This document shows, piece after piece, positions 49,281 to 62,400 of a stretch of DNA of 64,000 nucleotides. The notes below the pieces were generated by a model. It was not told where the DNA came from. It worked only from the letters and a program-made list of their open reading frames with translations, and made no database searches. This DNA comes from Cinclus cinclus (taxonomy: Eukaryota; Chordata; Aves; Passeriformes; Cinclidae): assembly GCF_963662255.1 (NCBI RefSeq), contig NC_085047.1, positions 51,086,006 to 51,150,005 on the forward strand. The letters are read 5' to 3'. Positions within the stretch are counted from its first letter, which is position 1. Every line of letters begins with the position of its first letter. A program made the translations under genes and the position numbers.

Positions 49281-52200
49281 TCTTCACTTTCACTAAAAGG
49301 TGGGAGCTGGGTGTAAGATCTGGGTTTATTCACTGCACATCAAACCCCTCCCTGTGGTGGGCTATCATCTGTTCCTGTTCAGGAGAGAGAGCCTTAACTT
49401 AATTATGGCAACTGGTGTGGGGAAATTAATCATCGCTGAACACGGCAAAAGAGACATCAATACTTTCGTGTCTTTGCGAAATGGTCTATTGCTAGGTAGA
49501 TATTCATGGCTATATTTCTCACATCCTGTGAATATTAATAAGGTAGCAAAGACTATATATATATATCAAAGCCTTGGAAACAAGGCTACTGTTAATGCAG
49601 GTCCTCAGCAGTAACATGTTATAGCTACTAGATGACTGATTTGTGGGATGCTAAGTAACAGCTCCAGTATAATGCAGTCCTTCATTTTCTATTCTGAAAC
49701 TTGTTTACTTCTGTCGCCATTTATTAAACTACTGTCCAGCTATAATTAAAAAGGACAGGACTACAATAACCTTTAGTACCTCCTTGCTGTGATAAGCGAG
49801 ATGCCTAAGCAAGAGCTTAGACAGTTGACAGGCAAGTACAAATGGGGCTAAATTCACTTTGATGAGCTGTGTGACGGCTTCTTCCACAAATGAGACACAA
49901 CAGAGAGGCAGGTCATTAGAAATTACCCTGCAATGGGATGACTGGCACATACACCTTTTGCAATCCTATTAAGCTGTTGCCACTGAATGAAAGCATCTGC
50001 TCACTGCAGAGGCAGGTAAGATATGTTGTTTATACCTGGTGTGAAGGGCTGTCTGTGCCTGAGACACCACATTTGGGTAAATACACCCAATGCCTCTGGC
50101 CTGATTCAGCCTGGCTGGTGATACAGATCTTAAATTAATTTCAAGGCATGAAACTATTACAAAATGGATTTAATGCTGAAAGTCTGTCTTACTGTATCTC
50201 TTCCACTGTGTTGGATCATAATTTAATAAATCAGAAGAGATGACAAACAGGAAAGCATCCCAAAGGGTAAAGTGTATATTGAGGTGTCACCTAATGCATG
50301 GGCCTCTAGGGTCCTGACATGGGACCCTAGTGGGAAAGAAGCCCCAGCTTGCTTCAACCTCTGACCAGGATATCTGATCCACATATGGGCTATTTTCTAT
50401 GGTAGTCACATCTCATATGACAAGAGCACAATTAAAATTCTGATTTTTTTGCAGCATCAGGCTGTTTCTCAGATGCCCAGGAATACCACCAGTGACACTT
50501 GGTGACCTGTTTTGTGGGATTGTCAGGCATTCCTAGTCAGACCTGAGCTGACTTGTGGTTATGGCTTTCCATGTGGTTATGAAGACTGTCCTGCTGCAGT
50601 ACAGTAATGAAGCAACTATTCAGTTATGACTAAAGTCCACTGCTATTTATGCCCTAAGAATATTTTATCCCTATTATAGGGAAAGTGGAGACAAATGTTA
50701 TATGATAGTCTCATTTTACCATCTAATGGAATTACATACCACTTTTTAGCATGAGAAACCTAATTTTCCCACCAGGCAATGTTTTAGGTTTTTTTTTAAT
50801 TACTTAGTGTGGAAGAAATACTGTGTATGTACTGATACAGAAGCCATATGTACATATCATTTGCCTCTGGCCTTGCTATGTTTTCAATTGCTGATAGTTA
50901 TATCTTTCTTAGCATGTGCTCCTCCCATCTGTTGTAACCAAATGTTGTTCCTAAGCCTATGATCAGTTTGGAACCTACAATGACTCACTCAGTTGCTCAA
51001 CATAACCTCCTTTGTTTGGGTGGAACTCTACACAGTGCACCAAGATAAGGGTTAGAGCCATTACTGTAAGCTTTTTGAAGCACTGAAGTTATTTTTCAAA
51101 TGACTACTGAAAACCTGAAGCAATGGTACTGTGGCTGCAATACAAAGAGGACTTTTCCCTGAGCTGACATGGCCTGATTTAAGAGACTTAGTCAATGTGA
51201 GCAGACTTGAACTCGACAGATAATGCCAGAGCTCCTGGACAGATAAAACAACACGAAATGCAAATGATGGCCTTGCAGAAGAGGTCTATGACTTGGCAAG
51301 TCAGATGTCCATGTCCATCAGGTGCAAGTTTCTGAGCAGACCCCACTGCCACAGCTGGACAGTTCCTCTGACTGAACAGGTGCTTTTTGTACAAATATAG
51401 ATTCTTGGTCTCTGGCCTTGTTTTAGGCTTTCTCTCATGCCGCATTTGAAAAATAGGAGAAAGCTCCCATTTATAGGGTGAAATTATCTTCTACCTATTT
51501 TTATAAGCCGATTTTTAATTCAAAACTTGGAGAAACTTATATGAAAGAGATCTAGTCCACAAAGAATTTTTGTAAGCTTTTTTTTTTTTTTGTTCAATCT
51601 ATGTTTAGACTGATTTCCTAAGGAAGTACTGCTGACATGGCCAGGCTTTGTGTTTTTGGTCTCCCTTTGTGTGTCAGGCTCCTTATCACCTCCACCAACA
51701 ATTTTTGAACGAATTGGCTGATTTGAAAGAGGGAGAGATGGCTAAAAGGTATTAAACTCTTACAAGTCTTGTGGAAATAAGCACCAGGGTAATGGAAAGA
51801 GAGCCTCTTAGTGGCTCACTAAAGAAAAGGCTTCGGCACAAATTCAATCCTCATTAAGCCAAGGAAAATGTGCACAAAGCTGAACCCTGATGTGTAAACT
51901 CACCACAAACAAGCCTTTGCTGTGGCTGGTGTTCAAGAACTAGTTTGTGCTATCCATTGCAAAGCAAGCATGATCTTGTTTATTGGAGAAATAGCAAGCT
52001 AAAATTTTAATAAGGACACTGCTGAGGCAGTTAATATGCAATGCAATGATATTAATTAAGAAGACAACATAAACCACTAGCCTTGTTGAACTTATACACT
52101 GCCTAACTTTGACAGTGCATGTGAGAAAAGAGTTATATCAGTACTTGGGGCTCAGATTAAGATAACTGACATTGGCATATACATCTAACCTCACACAGCA

Positions 52201-52996
52201 AGTTTGGCATTAAACAAATCACACTTGGCACTTGTTGAACAGGCTCTTGAACACTCCCCCCACCACACACACATTGTTCTCTCCTAGGTGGAGAAGGTCT
52301 GCAGTTGAATCTGACAGGAAACTTTGATCAGACAAATTAGGACAGGCTTTTATGCAGAGGTCCTGTCTTTACAGACTGTGTGTGTGATGGTAGTGTCCCT
52401 GCTGGAGACTCCTTTTCCATTATCGCTCACTACATGATGCTCAGCTTACAAAGGACACTGCACTTCCCAATTTTCTTGCCTATTCTGTAACACTTAATTG
52501 TTACGAGGACACTTGGAATGTTGGTATTTTAATGCTTACCAACTTTTTAATTAAATGTTATGACCCACAACTATGCCAGTTTCTGAGAGCTTAGCTAAGA
52601 AAGAAGAGGCACAAGCCTGTATCTAGAGCTTTTAACCATATTTCAGTCTCAATCAAGGACACATAAACAGTGTAAAAATAAACAATGGTGACATCACACA
52701 GCACTGCACTCCATGCTTATAATGGTACTGAGTGGCTACAGAGAGGAAAACTGCAGTTTCTGGGTGCATTTGAAGACACTAAGCGCACTGGCACCTTCTT
52801 AGGCATCACCATCTGGCCTTTAGTCGGACAAATGTGCTCTCCACCAACCAAAACAGTGATAGGATTTTCTTCCTCTGGTTGCTATTATCCCATGATGCAG
52901 TTTCATACACAAAAGAAGCAGGTAACTGCAGGCACAGACACCGAGAAAGGTAATTAATTATTCTCTTCAGAGCAAAAGGAGATTTCTTGTCCTCAA
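49281..52996. other. unique non-coding DNA
   Basis: No gene or interspersed repeat recognised. A T-run lies near 51569-51582 and short CA and TG patches near 52265 and 52378. Open frames are short and unrecognised. Confidence 0.5.
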
Positions 52997-53040
52997 CCAG
53001 GTAAATGCCAGACTTCCTGGACATGTCAGCACCACACACA
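52997..53040. repeat. repeat pair, copy 2
   Basis: Second copy of the motif at 49136-49184, with 'ccaggtaaatgccagact' then 'tcctggacatgtcagc' and 'accacacaca'. The 5' half is shorter than in copy 1. Confidence 0.6.
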
Positions 53041-53169
53041 CTGCCAGCAGAACCTCAGCTACCTGCTTTTGGGGCCACCTTACATCTGCAATCCCTTCTG
53101 TTGATGTGCTCCTCAAGGCAAGCAAATATTGTCACCATCAGCCCAACTCACCGAAACTAACTCTTCTTG

Positions 53170-53345
53170 AGGCAAATAGTATCTTACATACTAGCCACTC
53201 GTTCATCATTCATCATACCTGGGTCTTCTCTCAAATCCCCACAGGGTCACTGCTTATTGACTTCTAACACCACTCTTTGAGCCTGTGACAGTGTAGTGAT
53301 GGCACCTAACTTCTGGGCTGGGATGGTGTTCAAAACTTGCATCTG
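53170..53345 (-). mobile_element. doubtful LINE (CR1-type) remnant
   Basis: The plus-strand words 'ccccacagggtcactgctta' and 'accactctttgagcctg', in this order and spacing, resemble the reverse complement of a CR1 ORF2 segment just upstream of the catalytic core region. The similarity is patchy and the flanks do not align. It could be an old minus-strand LINE remnant or chance. Confidence 0.25.
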
Positions 53346-53680
53346 CATGGTTGCCTCTGGCTAACCTCAAGAGCCTTATGCAAAACTACTTGATGGTTGT
53401 CTTAATCTCCATGATCGTGTAATCCCCTCACTGGTGCACTCCCTCCATGCCAGACATTCCTGTCTGCATGCAGCTGTGCCACAGGGATTGCAACAGGCCA
53501 CAGCTGCTGTCCCAGCGGGTCCCTCAGTGCTCATGATCTCACCATTCCTGTCTTGGGTCACAAGCCATTTTGTAATACCCCACAAATTCCTCCTAGACTG
53601 GATCCACACCATGTTGCAAGGAGGGCACAGCCCACTGCAGAACAAACAATCCATCTCTGTGCACCAGCTCTGCACCTGGC
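53346..53680. other. moderately GC-rich unique DNA
   Basis: Open frames on both strands (53376-53675 minus, 53434-53712 plus) overlap completely and are unrecognised. No other feature seen. Confidence 0.4.
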
Positions 53681-53731
53681 CATATATATATATATATATA
53701 TATATAACATAGCTATATAGCTATATATATA
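53681..53731. repeat. AT-rich microsatellite with 'agctata' echoes
   Basis: A run of (AT)n from about 53682 to 53706 is followed by 'acatagctatatagctata' and a short (TA)n. It is self-complementary and slippage-prone. Confidence 0.93.
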
Positions 53732-54007
53732 AAAAACAAAACTAAAGGTAATGTGCACAGCCAAAGGTCTTTCAATTACTGTGTTACCCAAAAGCGTAAC
53801 AGGGACAGCCACAGTGCCACAACAAACTGTCACACAATTTACTGAAGGGTCTAAGGTGCTAAGAGCCTGCTGTGATACGCTGCCTGAAGTGCTGTCCTTG
53901 GGTCCACAGGGCAGAGCCCTCCTGCATGGGTCTGAGCTAGGGCATCCAGAGGTGGAACTGGCAATAAACCTTGCAGGAGAGAGGAAGGAAACAGGTGACT
54001 TACTGAT
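53732..54007. other. unassigned sequence beside the LTR-like segment
   Basis: If the neighbouring LTR-like segment is real, this would be where ERV internal sequence should begin. I see no primer-binding site of the usual type and no gag-like reading frame, so no internal element is called. A 162-codon plus frame (53751-54239) runs through this and the LTR-like segment and resembles nothing. Confidence 0.35.
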
Positions 54008-54250
54008 GGACGCATTGCTGCTGGAGTGTTCCCAAAATTCTCATGGGCGAAGTCAGCAGTACAGAGTTTATTGCATAGATGAATTTCATCTTCTCCATGG
54101 CACATGGCAGAGTTATTTAGGGCATATTGAGCATGTGTTATGTGTTTGTATAGCTGAATTGTGCTGTATTGCAAGTGTCTTAGAACATACACAGAGTAGA
54201 CAAGAATCTTTAATTCAGTCTACCCTCAGTGAGCTTTAATTCCACATGTA
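54008..54250 (-). mobile_element. possible ERV LTR remnant
   Basis: Read on the minus strand, the segment has an LTR-like order. It begins in AT-rich U3-like sequence and has a TATA-like 'cctaaataact' (54112-54122). About 40 bp further comes an AATAAA polyadenylation signal (54067-54072) in the context 'gcaataaac'. Then follows a U5-like stretch containing 'catgagaattttgggaacac', which resembles the 3' part of some avian ERV-K type LTRs as I remember them. I cannot define TG/CA ends, a target-site duplication or a primer-binding site, so it would be a solo or fragmentary, decayed LTR if real. Confidence 0.3.
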
Positions 54251-57200
54251 TTATTGCACAGTGATTAAATAATTGAAATTATGGGAGGATGCACTCAAAT
54301 ACATGACATGGCAGTGTGGGGTTCTCAGTCAGCCACACTCCTGTGGGTATAGTCCATTCTTGACCAATCTATGGACAAGAAACCACCCTTGTCTAAAGGA
54401 AAAACATCTGAGCACACCTTGAATGAAGCAAATCACCCTAACACTACAAAACTAGGAAATTTTCCTGATTCCAGTCTGGCAGTGTTCCTGGAGGGTCAGG
54501 CTGTTGCCAAGAACAGCACATGGACCCCAAGGAGACTTCTAGAGGGCTGTGATGAGTTCCCCTCTATCACAGAAGTTGTTAGTGCTGCCTTGCACTCTGT
54601 CCTGCTTTCCCAGATGCCAGGGAATTTGTACTACAGCCACCCCAAATTATCCCACTTGGGAATGTGCTATTTTTGCTCATGAATGTGTCTGCAGACAAGT
54701 GTTCATCTCTCTGATTAGTAAGTGTGCAGCAACTAAGGCTCCCAAATATAAAACTTGTATTTTTAACTACAGCTGACACATAATAAAAACATTCCAAATC
54801 TGTGATTTTTTAAAAATTATCAGCTCAAAGGCATATTTCCATTTTCATTTTGTTTACAGAGTAGGGAGGCAAAATGAGAAGAAAAAAGGGTTAAAGGGGC
54901 AACTACACAGACTCTGTGCAGCCAAACTAAAATGTGCATAAACACTGAAAGAAATGTCCATAAAGTTAAAAAAAAGGAAGATTTTGTTTAGACAGCTTTT
55001 TTTAAATGATCAGTGATCTTATGCACGCTAGAGTTCTGTCAAACATGTAAAGGCACATTGCTAGCATACTTTTAGCAGATTTGGAAGAGGGAACATGTGC
55101 ATTGTGTGATAAGGAAGGGGAAAATACCAAAATGAAAATGGCAGTTATGGAAAGTTATCTCTGTAGGCAGATGCAAAACATAGGGCCAAAATCTGTGTTA
55201 TTATTTCTTATGGTAGAGAGTGATAAGGCAAGAAAGCAAAGCAAATAGAGGAGAAAAATCAGACTAGTAGATAGATAAGCAATTAAATCAGGAGTTTAGA
55301 CCTGTTCTGAACCTCTGCATTTCCCAAACATGCTCAAAGAGCACTATGATATTATTGGCACATTGCAGCCTCCTACCTGCTCATTCACATGAGGTCCCAA
55401 TATTTCTCTTTATGAATGATGCCAGAAGAATCTGGCTTTTCTCTTCCTAAGCACTGTATGTTTTTCTTGTGCTGATCTCTCTTGAAATGTCACCTTTACA
55501 TTTCCAATATCCACAAAGAAATTCTTAATAAAAAGATATGATCTGCATTTCAGAATGAGACCTTTAAATCCTTTAGCCCTGCCAGTTTCTAGGGAACTTT
55601 TGTTAAGAATGAAACATCCTGTTTAATAACTGCTTTCCAATAGTAATCAAGAGAGTTGCAGACATCAGTGGACCAGAGATGACAAAGGCAGTACAATTCA
55701 GGCAAGGGAAAAAGGGATTTAACCAAGGATTCTTGTAAACAAATGTGAAGAGCAATTTAAAATATGTTCTGTGCATAACCTTGCCATATTTTAATTAGAT
55801 TTCCAACTAAGATACTCTGAAATGTCTATTTAAAATAATTCTGTTGAGCTATGACATAAGGACACATTAGAAATGTGCAAACAAATCTAATACACCCAGC
55901 TGCTTTTTTTGCCTTTCTCTGTATTGCTTGTGCAGCTACAGTCTTTGCTTTTAATTCAGTAACACTGCTGATTGACATTAAACAGAGCTATCTCGTTCAT
56001 CACTACACATTCTTATCACCCACCTTGTAATAAATAAAACCATACAAGCACAATCTTTTGGGCCAATGTCCTGAACAAGTCATCCTGTAGTCACACTTTT
56101 AACAACCTTGATCCAGGGGAGGGAAGTGGCTGGGAACCAAACCAGCCCTTTTGGCAAGAACGTGCATTTCAGCTGGATTACATGTCCACTGACACTGTCC
56201 AGAGCCAGGGCTGAGCAGTGAGCTGCTCACTTCTCCAGAGCAGAACCCAGGTTGGAGCCAATGCTGCAGAAGAAGGCCCCAGGTCTTGCCCCACTCACTC
56301 TGAGACTCCAACCCACACTGCTGCCAGCACAAGAAATTTCATTCAGGTCTTTGATGAAGACAATTTTGGTTAGAGTTTCAGTTCAATTTAAGAGGTGTTA
56401 TGTGGTGTAGTTTTTGTATAAGGTCAAGGATTTCCCCCAGGGTGCTCCAAGCCAGCTACTGGCCCTGACTGATACCTTCTGTCTGATGTGCAGAGATGTT
56501 ATGCACTCAGTGCTGCCACGTCTGTCACCTTGCTACTACCATGCCTGTATCCTTGCCAATTCCTTTGGAAAGAGCTGTAGGTAAAAGGCCCCAGTAAATA
56601 AATAGTAGTATTTTAGTGCCAGCATGCCTTTTGTCTTTCTATTCTGGCAAGACAGTGTGATCTAGTATACTTGAGCACAGTGTTGGGGACTCTGGAACTG
56701 TAACTCTGCTTTTGCTGCTCTGCTGCCATCTGTACTCCATCAAAATCTCTGAGCTTTGCTGTGTCCATCTTCTGATCTTCAAATTGCAGTAACAGCTACA
56801 GATTCCAATTTACAGAGATGCTACCAGACTTCTCTAAGGCTGCTGAACACCTGTCACTTCTGCTTACCTCAAAGGTTTCAAACAGTCTGAGGAGGAGGGT
56901 CAGGGAGATTTAAAAAACTGCATCTTTAAGGTCATGCTTTACTTCAAAAGCACCACTTATAAAAAATGGTAAGCTTAATTATTTCTGCTAGCCAGTGGGA
57001 ACTTTTACAGTTTTTGATGTGGTACAAAACATACCAATTAAGAAGAGACTAGTAAAGTTTTCTAGGTTTTCCAGATACAGAATCACAGTGGACTCCTTAT
57101 AATCTAAATTCCTCGAGGCTTTTTAAAGTCGAAGTATTTTAAAGCTAATACTCCAGAGGTGCACTTTTCTTTTTTTTTAATGAGTGATTTACTTTATTAT

Positions 57201-58459
57201 TAAAGCAAATAAAACTACTTATCTGGCTAAGCTAATTCCTGCAGTCCAGTTACTCTGATTATATAAAGATATGTGATGGTCTTTGGCCTTTTAAATGTTT
57301 CCTAGAAACAGTAAGCAATTTTTTTAACATATTTGTTTTCTAGGATTTTTTTTTCTTCCTCTACTGATTGGAACTGGGACAGATGATATAAAAACAGGTA
57401 GATAACAATAACTAGATGCCTATTTTTAGCTCCAAACTCTTCTTCATAAGACTAAAAACCTGTGTAGATTCATTTTCTTATGTGTACATCCTTGCAGTAG
57501 ACCTGCATTTACTTGCCCTCCTTTACCTGAGTCATATTTGTAATCCTGGATAGATAATGACAGTTTAAATACAGCTATCCGTTGCCTGGGGCAAGACCGA
57601 GACTCAGAAGCCATGGTGAAAAACAACTCCTGATTCAGCATCCCTGGATATTTTTGGTGGACTCCTCTATCTCCTGCAGTAGTGACAACAGTGACCTACC
57701 CATCTTGTCTGTCTCCTTACTCCTCCTTTGCCTTATATTTGATCTCTGTTGTGGCTTGTTCAGTTGCTCTGCAGATGTGGCCTCACCTCATGCTGTACAT
57801 TGGAAATAAAGATACTGGGAAGGGTGGAGCAGACATGCTGTTCCCTTCTTATCTCACACTGTATCTCTTTGCTCCAAATTTTATTAGACTAATCTGTAGT
57901 TCCTCAGGCTGGCATAAAACAACTTAATTCAAATGGCATCAACTCATTGGACTTGACTGGGTACATATTAACAGCTCACCAAGACAAATCACAAATAAAC
58001 AAAGCTACAAACTCAGTTTATTTTTTCTCTGCTTTCATCCTATTTTCTTTTTAAAGACTGCAGAACCACAGGTTAGTTTCATTCAATGAATTATGGATCC
58101 AATACCATGTATGCTACAAAATTGGAAGGTCTACTGAGACTGATTTTACAGCATAGTGCTTATGGCATAGATCAATGAAATTGGAGGCCTGGTTCAATTA
58201 TCTGTGCTGATGTATAGTTATTTATTTATTTAAAATTGAAGCTGACAGAAGTTACAAGTGAGAAAGGTTTACTGTTGCTTATGCCATAGGAATGTGGAGA
58301 AGATCTTGAACTTGGGTCATTTGTAGACACAGCATTAAGTACACCATAACCCATGAGCTGTTAGAAACTAGTTCGGGAAGGAGACACGGAGGCTTGTCTT
58401 TAACCTGGTCTCGCACTACATCCTTAAAGCCAAACCAGGTAAATGAATGATAGATTACC
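54251..58459. other. unique AT-rich non-coding DNA
   Basis: About 4.2 kb without a recognised gene or repeat. A GC-richer patch at 56090-56340 has a minus open frame of 77 codons, unrecognised. Confidence 0.5.
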
Positions 58460-59470
58460 TGGATAACAAATGGTGAGATAAATGACTGGACTACTGTTCT
58501 CACTGTTTGTGCTCAGCAGTCCAGCTGATTGTTGGCTACTATTGGTATCCCTGAGGCAATGATACTGGGCTGATACTGTTTAATGTCTTTAATAACAACC
58601 AGGATGATGGAATAAAGTACACTTTCAGCAAATTTGTGGATGATACCAAACCACAGAGGAGTGGTTAAGATGCTGGAGAGCTGCTCTTCAAAGTACCTTG
58701 ACAGGCTGGAGGAACTGGCTGACAAGAACCTCAGACATTCCACATAAGCAAATGGGAAGTCCTGCAGCTGGGACTGGGAATAATCCTCTGCAACCAGGCA
58801 GACTGGGGCTAACTGGACAAGGACAGCCCTTACAGAAAAGTCCTTCTGGGTTCTGTTGGCAACAAACTGAACATAAATTTGCCCTTTAGGCCAATGATAC
58901 CACCCTCACATTAGGCTAGTGCATTAGGAAGGATGCAGCCAGCAGACCTAGGTACATGATTGCTTTCTTGTTATCCACAGTTGTGAAACTACAGGCTGCT
59001 CTGTTCATTTTGGGGTTCCCTGGCATGATATCATGGGCATATCACAGCAAGTCCTGCAGAGGGCTGAAGCACTCGACATAGAAGGAAAGACCAGCAGAGC
59101 TGGGTTTTTTAACCCTAAGAAGAAATGGCTCGGAGAGCTAATTGATGGCTTCATCTACTTAACAGGGAAGTGAAGCCAGGGTCTTTTTAGAAGTACACAA
59201 CTGCAGCATGAAAGGCAACAGAAACAAGATTGCAGAATTTTAAATCCAATTAGACATAAGAAAAAAGAAAATTCACCATGAAGGTGGGCAAATAACATCA
59301 CAAGCTTCCCAGAGCATGTGTGGAAGTTGCATACAGTCCTAGGAGAACTCAGAACCAAACCTGACAAGGTCCTGATCAACCTGATCCAGCTGCGTATGCT
59401 CCGACCAGAAGCTGGACTGCACAACCCACTGAGTGTCTCTTCCAACCTATACTACTCTGTAATTCTGTAA
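58460..59470 (+). mobile_element. CR1 LINE, longest copy: ORF2 C-terminal part plus 3' UTR
   Basis: A ~1-kb CR1 copy in plus orientation. It starts in decayed ORF2 sequence (a 'ggtatccctgaggcaatgat' block followed by 'gatactgtttaatgtcttta') and passes through 'gcaaatttgtggatgatacc', the nucleotide footprint of the F-A/V-D-D-T motif of the reverse transcriptase. It continues with 'gacaggctggaggaactggc', 'aagtcctgcagctggg' and 'ctgaacataaatttgccc', then 'gcattaggaaggatgcagcc', and ends with the 3' UTR ('gatccagctg', 'ctcttccaacc', 'actctgtaattctgtaa'). Frameshifts and stops break ORF2 and the usual 'ttccagttctgg...' part is strongly altered. The 5' boundary is uncertain because it fades into unrecognised sequence. 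Confidence 0.93.
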
Positions 59471-62400
59471 AGTTCTCAGTCTTGTTGCCTGGGCAGATCT
59501 TGTACTTTGAAGTTTTAGAGGGTTTAGGATGTTTCAGTGAAGCAGATATATCAAACAAGAAATCATAATTTCTGCTACAGACAGGATTATTTCTTGATCT
59601 TAGTGATGCTCCTGCATATATTTTTTTTTATGCAAACTAGAGCTACTTTGTTTCAGCACAGTGTTTTTCTCTGCTGGGGTCTGAACTCTGTGTCTATAAA
59701 ATAGAAAAGGAATATGTGCCTTACCCAGCTGGTGTGAGGTCATTGTGTAACCATAGGGACGCAGCCTGAGCGAATGTCACCTGAGTTCTACTTAAAACTA
59801 GAACCTGGACTGGATTTCAGTAGATTGCAGTTTGATTAAAAACAGACTGGGTGAAAACTCAAGTCCAAAAGTCAATAGTCATTTCAGTGAAATAGGACTA
59901 TGTGGAGTCTCATGCATATTTTTAATACATACTAAAGAACTTCTTAAAATGTCAAGAGTACAGACTGCTGAATGTAACATTTCCCTCCAGGTTAAGCCTC
60001 AGAATGGAAACCATCAAATCTCTGTCAATCCCTCATGTGAGCAAGAAATGGTCTAAAATTGCCTTGTGCCAACAACACGCTTTACAGATTGCCTGATATC
60101 TTTTGTACTTTTTCAGTGCAAAATTAAAAGAGATCACAGAAAATATAAAGTAATGGAAAATTGAGTTAATAATAAACTTTCCATTTTAGAGAAGATGCAG
60201 GCTCAAGATACATTTTAAAAAATCTACCATACCTATATGTCTTTCTAAACATTTCTGAAGCAGAAATGATGCGGGTATTTATTGGTGTCTCAGACTGAAG
60301 AGTACACCAGTGCCATTAAAAAACAAACTCTACTGAATTATGCAATAAACAGAATGGCAGCATCTGATTTGACAACTGCCACTGCCATAAAGATCTCCAC
60401 TTCTGCTAATAAAAGGATGACAGGTAGATTTTTGCTTAAATCAGCAAATTAATTTGTAACGTTTTCATTGCTATAAAGTTGCAGTAAGCAAAATTTTACA
60501 CTTATACAAATACTAAAACCATGATAACAGGGAATTGCATTATTTTAGTGGATTGTTAAAAAAGCCCCACAGTTCAATATTTTAAACTCCTGATACAAGC
60601 TATTTGCACCTCTTAAATATTAATCCTGGTTTTAAATAATTTTCTTATAGCTTACACAAAGAAGCAGACCTAAATTCAGTATGAATTACATCAGTAGTTA
60701 AGTATCTAACAAGAAATTACCATCACTATAAATCTATTTTACATTTTACAATGATTATTTAGGACAGCTGAGCCTCATATATGCTGAAAGAGTATGTCAG
60801 CATACAGCAGCTGCTGATAATGGCCAGCATGTGTTGGCAGGAGCTTTTTGTTTTCTGAAGATAATTAAAACTTGCTATAGTTTTCCAGCTGCTACAGAGT
60901 CAATAAGGAATACTTTAAAAAAATGAGAGGCACATTTTTGGTTCACTTTAAATGGATTGTGGCTATGTCTGTTGAATACTCACTAAAGACAATTACTCTA
61001 CAATTCTGGGTTTTCATAAGTTTTCTAAAAAACAAGCTATATGGCAATAGTTTCAACCAGAAAAAATTTAACTGTCAGCTTCAGATGATCAGGAGGAAGA
61101 AAGCATTCTGGTAACATAAACGTTTTGCTGAACAAGAAAAGCTACTCACTCAACTACTTGTGTCCTTATCTTTAAAATTCAGTGTACTATATATTCAGAC
61201 TGCATTTTAAAAGCTCTCTTTATTTGTCTTGGCAGTTTTTTTTTTAAAAAAAAACCTTTCTGTTCTTAGAAACATTCACAGGCACCATGGAGCTCTAAAA
61301 AGCCTTGCCAGTGTGGGAGTCAGTGGCTCTGCAGAGCTACCATGAAAATGCCAAAAGTTTTATACCAATCCTCACTGAAGATTCAAGATCGGGGATTTTC
61401 CAGGACTTTAGACCACAGTTCTTCCTCCAGTTTTCCCATAATATCATATCTGGTGGTGGGTGAAAACTGTCTTCCTTCTTGTGCAACAACTTTTAGGCCC
61501 CACGCCCAACGAGAGTCCAACAGCAATACAGCAACTTTCTTAACCAAAGTCTTCCTCAGAAATGGTCCAAACCACAACTTTCTAGAACAATGCAACTTCA
61601 AAGGTCTGAGACACTTCCGAGTAACACATGATTACTTAGCTGAATAAACTTAGCTGAGTAACCTAAGTGACCTCTCATTGTAGCTCTCATTACTGGTGGC
61701 TTTCCATGAGCACCTGGAGACTGGTGGAAACTGATTTGCACTCTCCGACTAAAAAGATCAAGCAAATAACAGAAAAGGAACTGAATTTCCCTCAGTGATA
61801 GTCCAGTTCTCTCACCCATCTTGACAAACTGTGGATGTCAGAGGCCAGATTACAGCCCTGAAATATGGATCATCCGCTCTGTCAGTCTTAAAATAGACCT
61901 TCAGTACCCAATATTAGAGAAAATAAGTACTACCGAAACAAAATGTAATTTAATTTTTTTCTTTAGCAACTGCATTGGCTTCCTTTTAAACTTCAGAGGC
62001 CAGAATTAATGAATTGATCTTCAGATAAGAGACCACTCAAAATAATAAGACTTTCAACAAATAACACTGCCATTATGCGCCAGGGAACTGAAACATTTAT
62101 TATGCAGTTCAGTGAAAACTCAAAAGACCCAAAGCATTTGATATGACTGGCAGCAGCACTGTCTAAAAATAGCTCTGCATAAAAGGGTATTAAAATATCA
62201 CCAGAAATCTCTTCCTTCCTTCCTTCAGAAGCTGCTGGTAAACAGACCTTTCTTGGTCTGAACGGATGACTGCCCCACGTGCAAGTGCAAGGGCACCCCT
62301 TTGCCTCTTGCTGGCACCCATGGCCTTCCACGAGGATGTCAGGGCTTCGAGCTGCTGGGGAGGGATGGCCTCAGGGGTGAGCTGCAGCCACCCATGTCCC

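Noticed and set aside
49145..49333. Ile/Tyr repeat frame on the minus strand
   Set aside because: Translation of the TA dinucleotide array.
53751..54239. 162-codon plus frame
   Set aside because: Crosses the possible minus-strand LTR and unassigned DNA. No domain recognised.
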